NCBI RefSeq assembly: GCF_029227915.1
Contig: NC_079878.1
Location: 13,332,001 to 13,396,000 of the forward strand
Reading direction: 5' to 3'
Source: Hydractinia symbiolongicarpus
Taxonomy: Eukaryota; Cnidaria; Hydrozoa; Anthoathecata; Hydractiniidae
Length of the DNA: 64,000 nt
Part shown: positions 37,201-48,627 of the stretch, piece after piece
Layout: each line of letters opens with the position of its first letter
Numbering within the stretch: the stretch's first letter is position 1
Position numbers and translations under genes: made by a program
Notes under the pieces: model-generated
Seen by the model: the letters and a program-made list of their open reading frames with translations, nothing else
What the model was told of the DNA's origin: nothing
The model's database searches: none

Positions 37201-40200
37201 TAGAATTCATAAAGATCAGAAATCATAAAGCTGGTACTCACCATAATCATTCCCCGTCACTTTGTATTTAGTGATTTCTCATTATTTTAGGCGAGAGGAT
37301 TTAATCACCACTATGCGCAGTATTGTACAAATTACCCAGAGTAAGTAACGAACAGAGAAGCTTTTTTAGAGGCAGAGATTTAAAGTTGTCTACAGTACGC
37401 GCAGTGTTTTCAAAATATATATATTTATAATTGTTTTTTTCTTAGAGCTTCGTCGTTTTTTTCAATTATCATGCAAGATCCTGGAATAGCACAATTTTTC
37501 TTGGTAATAATTCTTTCATACGTTGCTGCTTCTTGCTGCAGCTCTTATTAATGTTAGTTTGCGGTCAAACTCTCATAGGGGAAGGCCTAATGCTTGACTC
37601 TGTTTACGCCCTTGAAAAATTTACGCCCTGGCGTGAAACAGTAGCTTTATGTTTATTATTCCATTCACTAGCGTTCGTTGTTGTACCTATTTCTTATCAT
37701 TCTCTTTTTTTTACTTCAGGAGAGACAGAAAAAGATCGGCCATGCTTTATCTTTGGAGAGTTACCTTTTAAAGCCAGTCCAACGCATCATGAAATACCAT
37801 CTTCTGTTTAGGGTAAGTGCATTCTGTTGTATATAGGGCTGAAAATGATTTTATACTCCGTAGTACTATCTGTAGTTAGGAAGCTTCGTGGAATGTTGTG
37901 TATCTTGAAATCGCTAAAATTAAGTTTATATTTTTAATAAACAATGCCTCTGGAATTTTTCTATCTGAATACCGCACCCTTGAATGCCAATCGCGCTCTA
38001 TATCTGTTCTACACTAAATCTAGCTGATTTATATTTAGGATATTTTGAAAAGATATGATGGTGATGAAGAAGGGTACAATACAATTAATGTGAGTTGTTG
38101 TACATACAAAAATTGTTGAAAAAATTCTTAAATGATAAATTTTTGGCTATACATTAAAGCTGCAATGAACTCAATTCAGGTCTGCATATTACACGAAGGA
38201 GAAGAGGAACATAATCGGAAATTATACTAAATGAATAGCCAATCAAATTAAAGAATCTCTGTTGTTTTGCTTCGTTTTTTTCGAGAATAGAAATCGATGA
38301 AAACGCGAAGCTGGAACCCTATTGTAGTGCTTTTTAGCGAGAGCAATTTTTCTATTTTTAGACGGCTGTTTATGCGATGAGTGACGTCGCTGAATACATC
38401 AACGAGATGAAAAGATTACATGAAAATGCGGTGAAAGTGCAAGAAATACTCAGTAAAATTCTCGATCTAGATGTAAGTTCTTATCTTTGATATACTAGCC
38501 TCGAAATAGGATACAATGCAGCAAATTTGAGGTACAGTCTAATGTATTTGAGCCATCCTATACGTATGGTTGAAGAAATGTATCTCCCAGAACTGTTGTA
38601 AACTTTTCTTCTACAAATTAAATAATGGCTTTTCACGTCCTACCTTCTCTTAATAATTTCATATTTGTTAAATCTGCTGTTTTGATTTGCTTATTTATTT
38701 TGCTTAAGGTTCCAATCAATGTCTTTGAAACTGGGCGTCTTGTTTTGGAGGTAAGTGTACCTTCATAAAACTTTCTTTCGTACAACGTATACATTTTAGC
38801 GTTTACTGCAATGTATAATGTTCGATTTTTTTATCTTTACCCCTATTCTTGTCGTGTGTTGTTTAGAACACATTTAAAGTTCATGGTTCGCGTGGTGACA
38901 GGATAATGTACCTGTTCGAAAAACTGTTACTGATTTGTAAGAAAAGTGAAGACAAATTGTATCAGTTTAAAGAGAAGATCGAGGTATGTGTCTCTCTTAT
39001 TAGTCGAAACTTTCCCCTCGTCATTTTTTTCTGTTCCTTTTCGAGAAATTCAGCAAATATGAAGTATCTTGCTAGAGCTGTAAGAGAACAAAGGTTTTGT
39101 TTATTCATACAAGCAGAAATATCCTGCAAGATATCTTCTCTGGACCTTTTTCTTGTTATTGTTTTTTGTTGCTACGCTCGACTTTCCAGGGTGTATGAAA
39201 TGTTTTGAATACTTTTCGTTATATAGTGTTCCAATATGATGCTTGTTGAATCGTTACCTAAAGATCCATTAGCATTCCAAATCATGAGGTTTGATAACCA
39301 GAAAGTTAACTATACTATCATGGTAGGGTGTTTTCTTTTGTTTATATTGTTTATTTTGTTTGTTTATTTGTTTATATTGCTTATTCTTTTGTGTGTTTGT
39401 TTGTTTGTTTAATTTTTTGTGTTACTTTTCATAACTTTTATGAAATGACAAAGTTTTGAACTTTCCCTGTGAAAACATATTTTTAATTTCTACTTAAATT
39501 CGTTCGTCTTGTTATCATAAATTTCTAGTATAAAAAAAGTTTTGTTTGTAGGCAAAAACTGTAGACATTAAGAAGCAATGGACGCAACATTTGAAACGTT
39601 TAATTCTGGAAAACCATGCTGCCATGATCCCACAAACGGTAACAACTTGTTCTTTCTCAAGACACGCTATAGAATTTTTGCTTACAATCCTGATCGAAAT
39701 TTTAAATTTGTCTTCTACAAAAAGGTTTCTCTCAAAAATGTCATGTTTGAAATCTTGTTATTGTTGTCAAACATGTTTTAGGCTCGTCAGGCGATTCTCG
39801 GTGTGGAAGAAAAAGCTAAAAGTAAATACAATTCATGTAAGTACACATCACTTTATGTCTGGTTTGTGGTGGGCAAACCGCTGTTAGATTTTTAGAAAGG
39901 TCGCCTTGGAACATTAATTAACAGATCGTATTTTTCGGGGAAAAAACGAACGGTTTCAGTATGATTTGTGTTGCTGCCTTTAGTACCCATCCAAGCATTA
40001 GATGATTCAGTTATGAATAACCTCCGTAATCTTACAAAAGCTGGTATCAAGAGTCCAACTGGTAAAGAAAATGGTAAGATTTTTTTTATCTTATTTTGCT
40101 ACCCGTTATTTTCGTACATACCTCGACTGCTACAATATTGTAATAAAAATTTGTCGCTGCTTTTAAGCGAGAGCCTGTGTGGTTTCTTCAGAAATGTTGT

Positions 40201-43200
40201 TATAGGGTTCACAAATGTTCGTATTTTATTGAATATTTCATATTAATTAGTTTGACCCTTTCTATTTAGTTGCTCTACCAGCAGGAGTAAAGAGGGTAAG
40301 TGAAACCATGGATATTAAACCACTGCTTATAAGAAAATTTAATTGTTCTCTCAAACAAAATCAAACAGATGTATAATCGATATATAACCGATGTATAAAC
40401 GATTCTTAAACGATATATAGGAGTTTTTAAACGTATTTTAGGAGAGCAACGAAAAGGATTCAGCAAACGCTCCGAAAAGATCTCTTAATGTGAAAGCCAA
40501 AGAATACTTAATGGAAAAGAGAAGCCGAAGTAATCTTCTTCCGCATTTGCATCATAGTCAGCCTTCCCCAGAAAAGGTTTGTACAAAGTTATGAAGACGT
40601 TAGTTATTGCGTTAGATCAATGATAAATGCAACTGTGCGTTTTTATCAGGAGAAAACAAACCATGGAATTGTGATGAACTTATTCCTGACAAACTTTGTA
40701 AAAATAAATAAATAAATAATATGTAAATATTAAATGTAGAAGTTGTAATGTATATATAAATAATTCTATATATAATTAAAACTATTATATAGTCTTAGAT
40801 TTAATAAAAATAATAATAAATAAAATACCTAAAAATGTTACCTATAGTAATCGTGTAGTATGTAGTAATGTTAATCTAAATTTTCTCTAAGCCTAGTTGG
40901 TTTTTGTAAAAGATAATTCTGTAAAATACCCAAACAAGAACGTAATTCAACTAAAGTAAACAAAGTTATCAGAAAACGGTAAGAAATTGAATAATTTTGT
41001 CCGTTACAAGTTCCATTTGGTTTAATGAATGCAAGGATTATCTCTTTTTATATTGTTGGTTTGTTCAATTCTTCGCGTTCCCTAACTGACTTCGTTTTTT
41101 ATACCATTGTTTACTGAACTTTTTTAGGAGAAGAAAGAAAAGAGATGGAAGCGCAACAAGCACAAACGTAAACCAAGTCTTGAGTCTGAATTGTTATTGA
41201 ATGGAAGAACTGCTGACGATGCAGAAAAGGAGGCCGCCGAAGCTCGTCTGAAATCGAGAAGTTTGGAATCATTGAAAGCCTCGATTAAGCTCCAGGACGA
41301 GGAAGATAATGACGAGGTTGGTCTTGATAACTCAGTTTATAGGTTTTTTTCGCAAGATGGTACAATGTAAAGGGTTATGTAATATTTTGTTTATGTAAGA
41401 AGAAAGAAGGCACTCGAATTTTGAAAGTAAATCTTTGTTTAAGAGATCTATAAATCTTTTTACTTTTTTTATTTAGACGGAGGAGAGCAGCAATATTTTG
41501 CAGGAAATCATTAACCATAACTACGATAAAAAAGAAGAGGCAACTGAGAAGGAAATAGAAGAAACTGTAAAAAGTAGACCAATTTCTATGGTCGAAGTGG
41601 AGGGATTGACGGACATTGTGTTATCAGGGAATGTCGAGAAATCGGTTAAACCTACGGAGGCCGAAGACAAATCTGGTGCTCAATATTTACGACCGCGAAG
41701 ATTATCAAAATCGGCAAGTTTAAATATGCACAGTAACGGTGCCGTAAAAACGGACAATAATCCTAAACGGAGGAGTTTATTGAGTGATATTGACCCAATG
41801 GAATTGCTGGAAAAGCGACTCTCCATCCTCAATGATGATGATGCCGCTTCTGATTCGATTAAGAATATGGTGCGCAAAGTAAGCAACGCTTTTAACAGTT
41901 CGTTTCAAGCTTACGATGACAGTCCACGTAGTGTCGTATCCAGTGAAATGGATATATCACGTGATTTGGGTAAAATCTTGGGCACACCTGAAAAACCTGA
42001 TAAAACTGTTTATAGACGAAGTACTGGTTGTATGGGAACGACTGGAATCAAAATAACGACGTCTTCAATCGCTCGATCAAGAAGTGAATTGTCGGTGTTT
42101 AGTGAGAAACCTACAGTGTCAGCCGTCGATATAAAAATTGAGGGTAAACCTTTGAAGGAAACTGATACAATGTCAGATAATCAAAACGTTGAGCAAACAC
42201 AAGACGAAAACCGATGGTCGGCCGATGTTGACCAGGTGTTTGATGAAGTAAATGCCGACCTAGATAGTATTGCCGACAGCATTGCGAGCGATACAGCGAA
42301 AAGCAACGAAAGTGAAGCCGATGTTGGAGCGACAACTGCTACCCCGTCAAATAGTACTACTAATATATCGACATCTGTTGGCATGGAAATAAACGAAAGA
42401 GCAGCTCTAGTGGATGCGCGTTTAAAAGAAGTCAATGTGAATGATATGTCGCCGAATTCTACGCGAAAAGTTAACGTTGAGGTGAAGCGAGTTGCCGACA
42501 GAATTAAGGAATACAAAAAACTAATCGATGCTGAAAAGCAAAGAAATTCCTGGCGCAGGCGTGAACCAAAAAGTATGAATGAAATGATCGAGACATTAGA
42601 CTCGATTAATACTGTACAAAATGGATTGTCTCCAGTTTACTCCACTCACCGGCGTCGATTTAGATCGTCGCGGAATTTTGACAACGAAAACGGACGATTA
42701 AGCTCTGACGACTCCTCTCACGGTGGATCAGTGAGACGAAGTTTTTCGGAGAATTTCAACCCTGAACGAAATACCAATGCGTCTCTTCCGCTTAAAACGT
42801 CGGTGGCTCGAACTTCCTCACATAGTACGAATCTAACGTCAGTTTCGGATAGTCGTTTGTCGGACTCGTCCAGTTCTTTAAGTAGCGGTGATATAAAGAC
42901 TTTAAAGGAAACTGAAAATGTTGCAAGAAGAACTGAAAGGTATAAGAAAGCGTTGAAAAATTTTGATCAGAGGGCAACTTCCGCAGCGACGTCTTCTAGT
43001 AATAATCATTCTCCTCGTGTTCATCGCGGAAGTGATAAAGACGACGATAATGACTCTTCAGATGTGTTTGATGGATCTGACAAAGAGAATCGACTAAGTC
43101 CCGACCAATGGAAAGATAAGTCGACTTCTTTACCTAGCCCCCGTCGTACGAATGCCATTAAACGAACGACGCGTCAAATGAGCGAAGATTTACATGAACA

Positions 43201-43969
43201 AAAAAAAGACGATAAACCTCTTTTGTGCAAAAGCATGTCGCTTAATACCAAAGAGATTAGCGAAGAAGCGAAGCCTATCAAGCGGCCTCCGCCTGTGAGC
43301 AAGCGCCCTCCTCGCAGTTCGTCAGTTCCACCAGAGCGTCGCCTCAGTTCTGCACCTACGACGGAGAGTGTTATACACGAGGAGGTGTCTTCACAATATG
43401 TCAATCAAAGGTTAACACACCGTGCTATGTCGGAAACGTCAACATCTCGCGAGGGTAGAAGTCGAGGCCGATCGGATAATATTAAAAATAATAATAACTC
43501 GAAAAATGATAACTCGTTATCTAGCAAATATTGCTCGCTACCAAGAAGTCGTAAAAAGCACTCTACAAGTAGTTCTTCGTCGAATATCTCGCATCGTAGC
43601 ACCTCTTTACCAAGACGGACAGTTAACGCTCCTTCTCCGACACATGTCGACGATTTAAAAAAAGAACTTGACGATAATCACAACAGTATATTGCGTTCGC
43701 CGTCAATGCGTTGTATCCAACAGAACCACGTAAACTATAAAATAAAGGAATATTTTACAAATTTACAGCGATCTTCACAGATTTCAAGAAGCCGTCCAAA
43801 CCTTGTGCTTGTCGGGGGGAGTGGCAGTTCGGACTCAGATAACGACACGTCATCAAACGATGGACGTAGTAATTCGCCGACGAACAACCACGTCGAAATT
43901 TTGAGAGGGACAGTACGATCAATGATCAAGCGGTACGGACAAAACCACTATGTGTTTGACGATTTTTGA
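34059..43969 (+). CDS. PLEKHG1/2/3-type RhoGEF (DH-PH protein), proximal isoform
   Basis: A Dbl-family exchange factor that would load GTP on Rho-family GTPases and so control actin. Exons: 34059-34215, 34795-35477, 36548-36633, 36942-37026, 37291-37340, 37446-37503, 37720-37812, 38039-38089, 38362-38472, 38709-38750, 38867-38983, 39227-39322, 39552-39638, 39782-39836, 39984-40073, 40270-40295, 40442-40576, 41128-41316 and 41477-43969. All have GT/AG borders and compatible phases, giving 1567 residues; the longer start via 13890 and 20728 would give 1575. Order: disordered N-terminus, DH (about 260-445), PH (about 460-575), then a disordered Ser/Asn/Arg-rich tail of about 990 residues. Diagnostic segments are [39 protein letters not shown] and [14 protein letters not shown], the last shared with PLEKHG1-3 as I recall them. 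Which paralogue it equals cannot be decided; one ancestral gene is likely. Confidence 0.9.
34795..35477 (+). CDS. RhoGEF: common N-terminal exon leading into DH
   Basis: 227 codons of Ser/Thr/Pro-rich, probably disordered sequence with many SP/TP sites (for example [15 protein letters not shown]). It ends with the first DH helix: [20 protein letters not shown], where the Glu of MTEKSYV is the conserved CR1 glutamate that contacts the GTPase. All candidate first exons, or the exon at 20728, splice to its 5' end in phase 1. The donor at 35478 is GTAGGT. Confidence 0.85.
35478..36547 (+). other. RhoGEF intron within DH domain
   Basis: A 1.07-kb intron between the first DH helix and GYIYHLKPQ. 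The donor is GTAGGT and the acceptor is TTCCGCAG. I see no repeat, RNA gene or further exon in it. Confidence 0.7.
36548..38472 (+). CDS. RhoGEF: DH domain exons
   Basis: Seven short exons carry the rest of the Dbl-homology domain. CR2 covers [18 protein letters not shown] and [11 protein letters not shown]3 is the helix [17 protein letters not shown], with the conserved Lys-Pro-x-Gln-Arg core that contacts switch regions of Rho GTPases. The last helix is [14 protein letters not shown]. Conserved catalytic-surface residues look intact, so an active exchange factor is expected. Target GTPase (Rho, Rac or Cdc42) cannot be read from sequence. One donor, at 37027, is the weaker GTACAA. Confidence 0.9.
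36671..36848. repeat. 16-bp CpG-rich tandem repeat in a DH-domain intron
   Basis: Ten 16-base units of CGTATTCGCGTTCGAT, most identical, fill 36671-36830. Degenerate ends follow to 36848. Each unit has four CpG dinucleotides and units meet to form CGATCG. It occupies more than half of the 308-base intron 36634-36941. Since 16 is not a multiple of three, all frames cycle through the same 16-residue peptide; the frames of 84-86 codons here are artefacts. Retention of this intron would stop the protein at once, since the reading frame meets TAA at the donor. Confidence 0.95.
38709..39638 (+). CDS. RhoGEF: PH domain exons
   Basis: Four exons (38709-38750, 38867-38983, 39227-39322, 39552-39638) encode the pleckstrin-homology domain. 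Successive beta strands are [43 protein letters not shown] and [17 protein letters not shown], and the C-terminal helix is [20 protein letters not shown]. The Trp of KKQWTQHL is the conserved PH-domain tryptophan. In Dbl proteins the PH domain supports exchange activity and membrane placement. The helix extends into PLEKHG-type sequence. Confidence 0.9.
39782..41316 (+). CDS. RhoGEF: post-PH linker exons
   Basis: Five small exons follow the PH domain: 39782-39836, 39984-40073, 40270-40295 (26 bases), 40442-40576 and 41128-41316. They encode [15 protein letters not shown], a helix continuing from PH, then a Ser/Lys-rich linker with [14 protein letters not shown] and a strongly basic stretch ([16 protein letters not shown]). 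That stretch could bind membranes or act as a nuclear signal. Two donors (GTTTGT at 40577, GTTGGT at 41317) are weaker than consensus, which leaves room for alternative splicing. Confidence 0.8.
40577..41127 (+). other. RhoGEF intron, AT-rich
   Basis: A 551-base intron with AAT/AAAT-rich low complexity (about 40700-40830). No exon or RNA gene is visible. Confidence 0.7.
41477..43969 (+). CDS. RhoGEF: 830-codon terminal exon, disordered tail
   Basis: A single large exon from acceptor TATTTAG to the TGA at 43967-43969. It is rich in Ser, Asn, Asp and Arg with many RRxS and SP sites, typical of a phosphorylated disordered tail. Three short helix-like segments share the form V-x2-[RK]-x3-Y-x3-[IL]-x4-Q: 42491-42541, 42920-42970 and 43730-43780. 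Poly-Pro/Arg ([18 protein letters not shown], near 43290) could bind SH3 domains. The protein ends NHYVFDDF. The large frame and even composition leave no doubt that it codes. Confidence 0.9.
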   Translation, partial: TEESSNILQEIINHNYDKKEEATEKEIEETVKSRPISMVEVEGLTDIVLSGNVEKSVKPTEAEDKSGAQYLRPRRLSKSASLNMHSNGAVKTDNNPKRRSLLSDIDPMELLEKRLSILNDDDAASDSIKNMVRKVSNAFNSSFQAYDDSPRSVVSSEMDISRDLGKILGTPEKPDKTVYRRSTGCMGTTGIKITTSSIARSRSELSVFSEKPTVSAVDIKIEGKPLKETDTMSDNQNVEQTQDENRWSADVDQVFDEVNADLDSIADSIASDTAKSNESEADVGATTATPSNSTTNISTSVGMEINERAALVDARLKEVNVNDMSPNSTRKVNVEVKRVADRIKEYKKLIDAEKQRNSWRRREPKSMNEMIETLDSINTVQNGLSPVYSTHRRRFRSSRNFDNENGRLSSDDSSHGGSVRRSFSENFNPERNTNASLPLKTSVARTSSHSTNLTSVSDSRLSDSSSSLSSGDIKTLKETENVARRTERYKKALKNFDQRATSAATSSSNNHSPRVHRGSDKDDDNDSSDVFDGSDKENRLSPDQWKDKSTSLPSPRRTNAIKRTTRQMSEDLHEQKKDDKPLLCKSMSLNTKEISEEAKPIKRPPPVSKRPPRSSSVPPERRLSSAPTTESVIHEEVSSQYVNQRLTHRAMSETSTSREGRSRGRSDNIKNNNNSKNDNSLSSKYCSLPRSRKKHSTSSSSSNISHRSTSLPRRTVNAPSPTHVDDLKKELDDNHNSILRSPSMRCIQQNHVNYKIKEYFTNLQRSSQISRSRPNLVLVGGSGSSDSDNDTSSNDGRSNSPTNNHVEILRGTVRSMIKRYGQNHYVFDDF

Positions 43970-46047
43970 TAGAGAATGTTATTTTTTAAAATGTGAATTC
44001 AAAATTTGTCATTTTAAATTGGACCGTCAAAGCAATAATTTGGAGTTCAATACCCATGAATATTTTTTCTAAACCCTAAACAGCCTTTTTAAAACTCCAT
44101 ATACAAAACTGTCACAGACAGTCTCATACACTCTTTTCTATGCATATATGAAAATTGCATTCTGGGTAAAAATACCCATCATTGTTGTTTCTAAAATATT
44201 TTTGTAGACTAGAAAGTAATTTATATTTTTGTAATGTTTCATGCAAATCTTTTTTATGAAAAAGTTATTTTTGTGTAAAAATCTTCACGCTTTTTCTTCT
44301 CGATAAAAACCTCACTTGGGTGAAAGAAGTAAAAAAGATTAAGATATTGAAAAAGTAAAGTGATATTTCTTGCACAAAAGTCCTAGGGATGAGGTTGGCG
44401 TTGATCAAAAACAACCATTAGCTCACTGGGTTGGGTTTTAGGTGTGTCGATCGACGGTTGTGAGGTGTTGGATTCTGTTCTCTTTGCTAATCAGTTGAAG
44501 TTTGATGTGACAAGTATTTTGTGAGAGTACGTCAAGTAATTATTTTGAGTTTTTTTCGAGCAACAATTTTTAGGTAGATGGGAGAAAGCAAGCTTTTGTT
44601 TTCTGAAGTGAGCCTCCCAAAAGATACAAATATGATTATTCTTTCACAATTTTGATCGCTTAGACTTTGGGTTCAACTTCCATGTCGTGAGTTCCCTGTT
44701 GTCAACTTCCATGTGGTTTTATAATTTACAAATTACCTTGTATTGACATGTTATCATATTCAAATCTAGTTTGCCTAGCCCATCAAAAATAGTAAACAAA
44801 ACAGAAGAACGACCCAGTGTGTGGTAGATACTTATTATCATCCTATATTTTGGTAAATGTTAATAATTAGATTGTTTGACAAACTAATTTTGCAAATTAT
44901 GCAAGTAAACAAACCATATCTCGTCACTTCGCTATAAACTAAAACATTACTCATGACTAACCTCGTTTTCATTCTATTCTGTTTCGCATGTGTATTTCGC
45001 AGAACAAACACAGATATGAATAGGCTCATTGAAAAATATCCATCCTCGTTCCCAGCGCCTGTTGTCTCTTTTTTTTTATAAACTGAGCGGCGAAACGAAC
45101 ATAATATCACCGATCGATGTTAGAAAAGATACAAGATACCCTGGGGGCGAGGTTGAGAAATAACATTGTCGGAGTTTCATTTCAAAGGCATCATGGCAAA
45201 CACAAATGTTTAAAAGAGCAATCAATGAAGACACGTGTACTTAAATAGTTTACAGCAGTTCTTACCTGTACTAATAAGATGGAGTGTATTAACCAAAAAA
45301 ACTCCCTTTAATTAGCAGGGAAAACTGCTCGAAAAGTTTACATTAAGATGGCAATTCGAAGTGTAAGGACCTTCTATTCAAGTACATTTATTCTAGAATT
45401 GTGAGCTATTTTCGAAATCAGAAAAACAATATTTAAAAACATTCGATTGTTGAAAGATCGAAATTTCTAAAAATGTCGTTCTTGAATTACTGACATTGTC
45501 AAAAAAGAAAAAACATAAACTTGGTATTTACTTATTTATTTTTTAAACCTCGTATACAAGTGCAGCGATATATACTTTTGTAGTTATATACTCTCCTTCA
45601 CAAAGTTATTTAGGATTTAAACAGAGTTAATCATCTTTCTTGATATAACTTTGTGGAGGAGAGAACAAAAAATAATAATTAGTCTACATAGAAAAGATTT
45701 TGCTACTATACAAAAACGCTTCTGCGCAACGAATATAAAATTCAAAGAATTATCTCAAAAAATTTCTATACATATATATTTTTGTGAGTCCACTCGCAAA
45801 AAAAGGAAGAAAATTTACAGCCAAGAAGTACTGCACTTTAAGATACGCCTATTACAAAACCTTTTTTCTAGATTCTTAATTGCAGTAAAGTGAAATAAAA
45901 AAGCACGTGTTTTGGCGAGCGTATATCATTTTACAAGTGAAAAATCCATGTGTCAAGAGAATGATTAAAAACGTGAATATTGCTACAAAGATCGCTTTAA
46001 ATAAATAGCATAACATAAGGGACGTTAAACATTATCTATAAAATGCA

Positions 46048-46048
46048 A

Positions 46049-46089
<41 letters not shown>
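46048..46089. repeat. AAT trinucleotide microsatellite
   Basis: About fourteen uninterrupted AAT units. Depending on which poly(A) site is used, it may lie in the neurabin-gene 3' UTR, where it reads ATT. Confidence 0.95.
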
Positions 46090-46091
<2 letters not shown>

Positions 46092-46746
46092 GGAAAAAAT
46101 GGCCGCCAATAAACGCTATGGCGTTAACAACCTCGAAAAAAATATTGGGGTCAGCTTATTACTGGATTGTACAAGTTACAGAGTATGGAACATTAAAAAT
46201 ATTTTGAAAAAAATTGTTTTTATTCTTTAAAAAATCGTATTGGAAAAGCTAATATTGAAAAGCGTTTTTTAATTTTGAGAGAGTCTTAAGAATATACAAA
46301 GGCTTTCACGAGGTTTGTTGTTATTCTAAAAAAGGGTTGGATTGGGAAGAAAAAAAAACAATAAAAACAGAACTAAACCAGTAAACAGGAAAACAGATAC
46401 GTAAACAAACAAACAAACAAGTACACACATGCCAGACAACTTATGAAAAAATATCATGATAAACAATGAATGCATTACAATAAAATGACGATAACACAAG
46501 TTGATGTATAAATTTTCATCTCTTTAAAAAAATATTCGAACGTTATTGCTCTTGAAAGCTAGTTACTAGCTCAAATATAGGCGACCAAAAAAAAATACAT
46601 TAAAAAAATATTAGAAATAAAATAATATATTCTCTTTCTCCTTCTACCATAATTATTTTGTTCCATGTAAAAGTAACTTGGCTCAATAACTCTGTCTCCA
46701 TTACTACCTGTCTTAAATACAAGAGGCACAACGTTAAAAATCGATA

Positions 46747-46752
46747 TTTATT
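46747..46752 (-). terminator. Candidate poly(A) signal of the neurabin gene
   Basis: TTTATT on the plus strand is AATAAA on the minus strand, 323 bases beyond the stop codon at 47075-47077. Further AATAAA copies occur at about 46218 and 45535, so the 3' UTR could be longer. Confidence 0.35.
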
Positions 46753-47074
46753 CTTCTCCGTTTTTATACAAAAATTAATTTCGTAAGATCGTATTTACCA
46801 AAAAGTAATTTATGTAACAAAACAAGCATAGTGTACACGTAGATATACAGCATTAGGCCCGCATTACACAGAGTTTAATTTCCTCTTAAATACTATATAA
46901 GAAAAAAAAAATCTTGATTTTCTTCTCTGAGAAAGATACAGATGTTATATTCGTGTCTTAACTGTGATGACAACATCACCTATCAATAGATACTTTTTCA
47001 TTCCGTGAAATACATCGGCGACCAGCACCGCATCTTAACACGTGACTCCGTCCATCCAATGACTTTTTATGAAT

Positions 47075-48627
47075 CTAGTGTACGACTTTATACTTTCCTT
47101 TCCAAAATTGTAACTTGTCTTTAGCTGATTTGTGGTCCTTATTTTTTCCTTTATTAAATGAGTCCTTTCCAAGTTGTTGACGAAACTCTTTAATGCGTTT
47201 TTTAATTTCAGCGCGATGATCGGTGTTGTTCACACCATATTCCTAAAACACACAAAACAAAGGGGAGTAGATTGAAGAGCACTGGATAGTCGTTATTTGG
47301 GTTCTCCAACCGTTTTTTTGAGGCAAACTTGTTTAAGCCAAGATTACATTCAGAAACCAAATTCTAAAAATATCTGTTTATGTAATATACCGAATAGTCA
47401 TGCAGTATAAATATTACTTTCATTTTCAAAGGGACAAAGATTTCGGTGGCAAAACCAGCATTTTGCAGGTTTCTCATCAATTTTATAGTTTTGCCCAACT
47501 AAAAGATATTTTTATGCGTAGTGTCACAAGAGGAGGAACCAAACTTAACAATTATCTTCTCAGTCAAATCCTTTTAGATACACCATTGAGTGTACTTGCT
47601 AACCCCGTCATAATTATTTTCTATAAAAAAATGTTCCGACTATCCTAAAAGCTGAAACTGTCTAGTAGACCACATTTTTTCTTTTAAATTATCAAAACCT
47701 GAAATTTTGAGAAGCTAATATAGCAAGGTTTCTATCGAGAATTTAGAATTTTGAAGGAAAGGGTTAATTCGCACTGTGAAAAATACGAATTCAAAATAGA
47801 AACCAGATCTAAACTAACGGTCCACGATACCTTCAGACGGTTTCCATCAGCTCTCAGCAATGCATGACCATCCACATTGTGCGATTTGAAGCTATTCACG
47901 TATTGACTCATGTTCATCTCCACTAACCACAGACCAACCTAACAGAAGATACAAAGTAAAAGTGAAACATCAACATTCGTATCAGGCTTAACCCACGGAC
48001 AGTTTTTACCATCGCAAAACGCAAACAGCTAAACAAAAAATCTAAGACCATCACAACAACAACGACGTTGACAACAACGAAAACAACAACGACAACAACG
48101 ACGACAACAACGATTACAGCAACAACAACGACAACGGCATAAACAATCACAACAACCCCGACAACCACGACAACGACAACAACGATTACAATAAAAACAA
48201 AAACGACAACAACGACGATTACAATAACAACAACAACGACAACAACGATTACAATAAAAACAACAACGACAACAACGACGATTACAATAACAACAACAAC
48301 AAAGACAACGACAACAACGATTACAATAAAAACAACAACGACAACAATGACGATTACAGTAACAACAACAACGACAACGACAACAAAGATTACAATAAAA
48401 ACAACAACGACAACAATGACGATTACAATAACAACAACAACGACAACGACAACAAAGATTACAATAAAAACAACAACGACAACAACGACGATTACAACAA
48501 CAACAACGACAACCACGACAACGACAACGACATAACAACAATAACGACAAGATATTTACCTGTCTAACATCCCAATCGTTAGCAGCTCTTCTAGTCCAAT
48601 GTGTAATGTTGTCCTCCTCTGCGTGTC
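47075..48627 (-). CDS. Neurabin homologue: SAM-domain exons and C-terminus
   Basis: Three exons (48627-48560, 47938-47831, 47242-47075) carry a sterile-alpha-motif domain, a five-helix protein-interaction fold. The segments are [40 protein letters not shown] and [19 protein letters not shown], matching the W-x-V-WL / YxxxFxxxxIDGxxLL / LG-x-R-x2-I pattern of SAM. Human neurabin-1 has a SAM at the same relative place. A Lys-rich tail of about 30 residues follows and ends YKVVH before TAG. The first intron within the domain contains the large ACA/ACG repeat. Confidence 0.9.

Larger units (their letters stand above)
43970..47074. other. Convergent intergenic region and 3' UTRs
   Basis: This region separates the 3' ends of the two convergent genes. 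No coding exon is visible on either strand; frames of 80-90 codons at 44838-45110 and 45651-45893 are AT-rich and featureless. It should hold the RhoGEF 3' UTR on the left and the neurabin 3' UTR on the right. I see no canonical AATAAA close behind the RhoGEF stop. Confidence 0.6.

Noticed and set aside
47923-48550. Minus-strand frames of 197 and 173 codons
   Set aside because: They translate the ACA/ACG satellite into Val/Ile or Cys/Arg homopolymers within a neurabin-gene intron.
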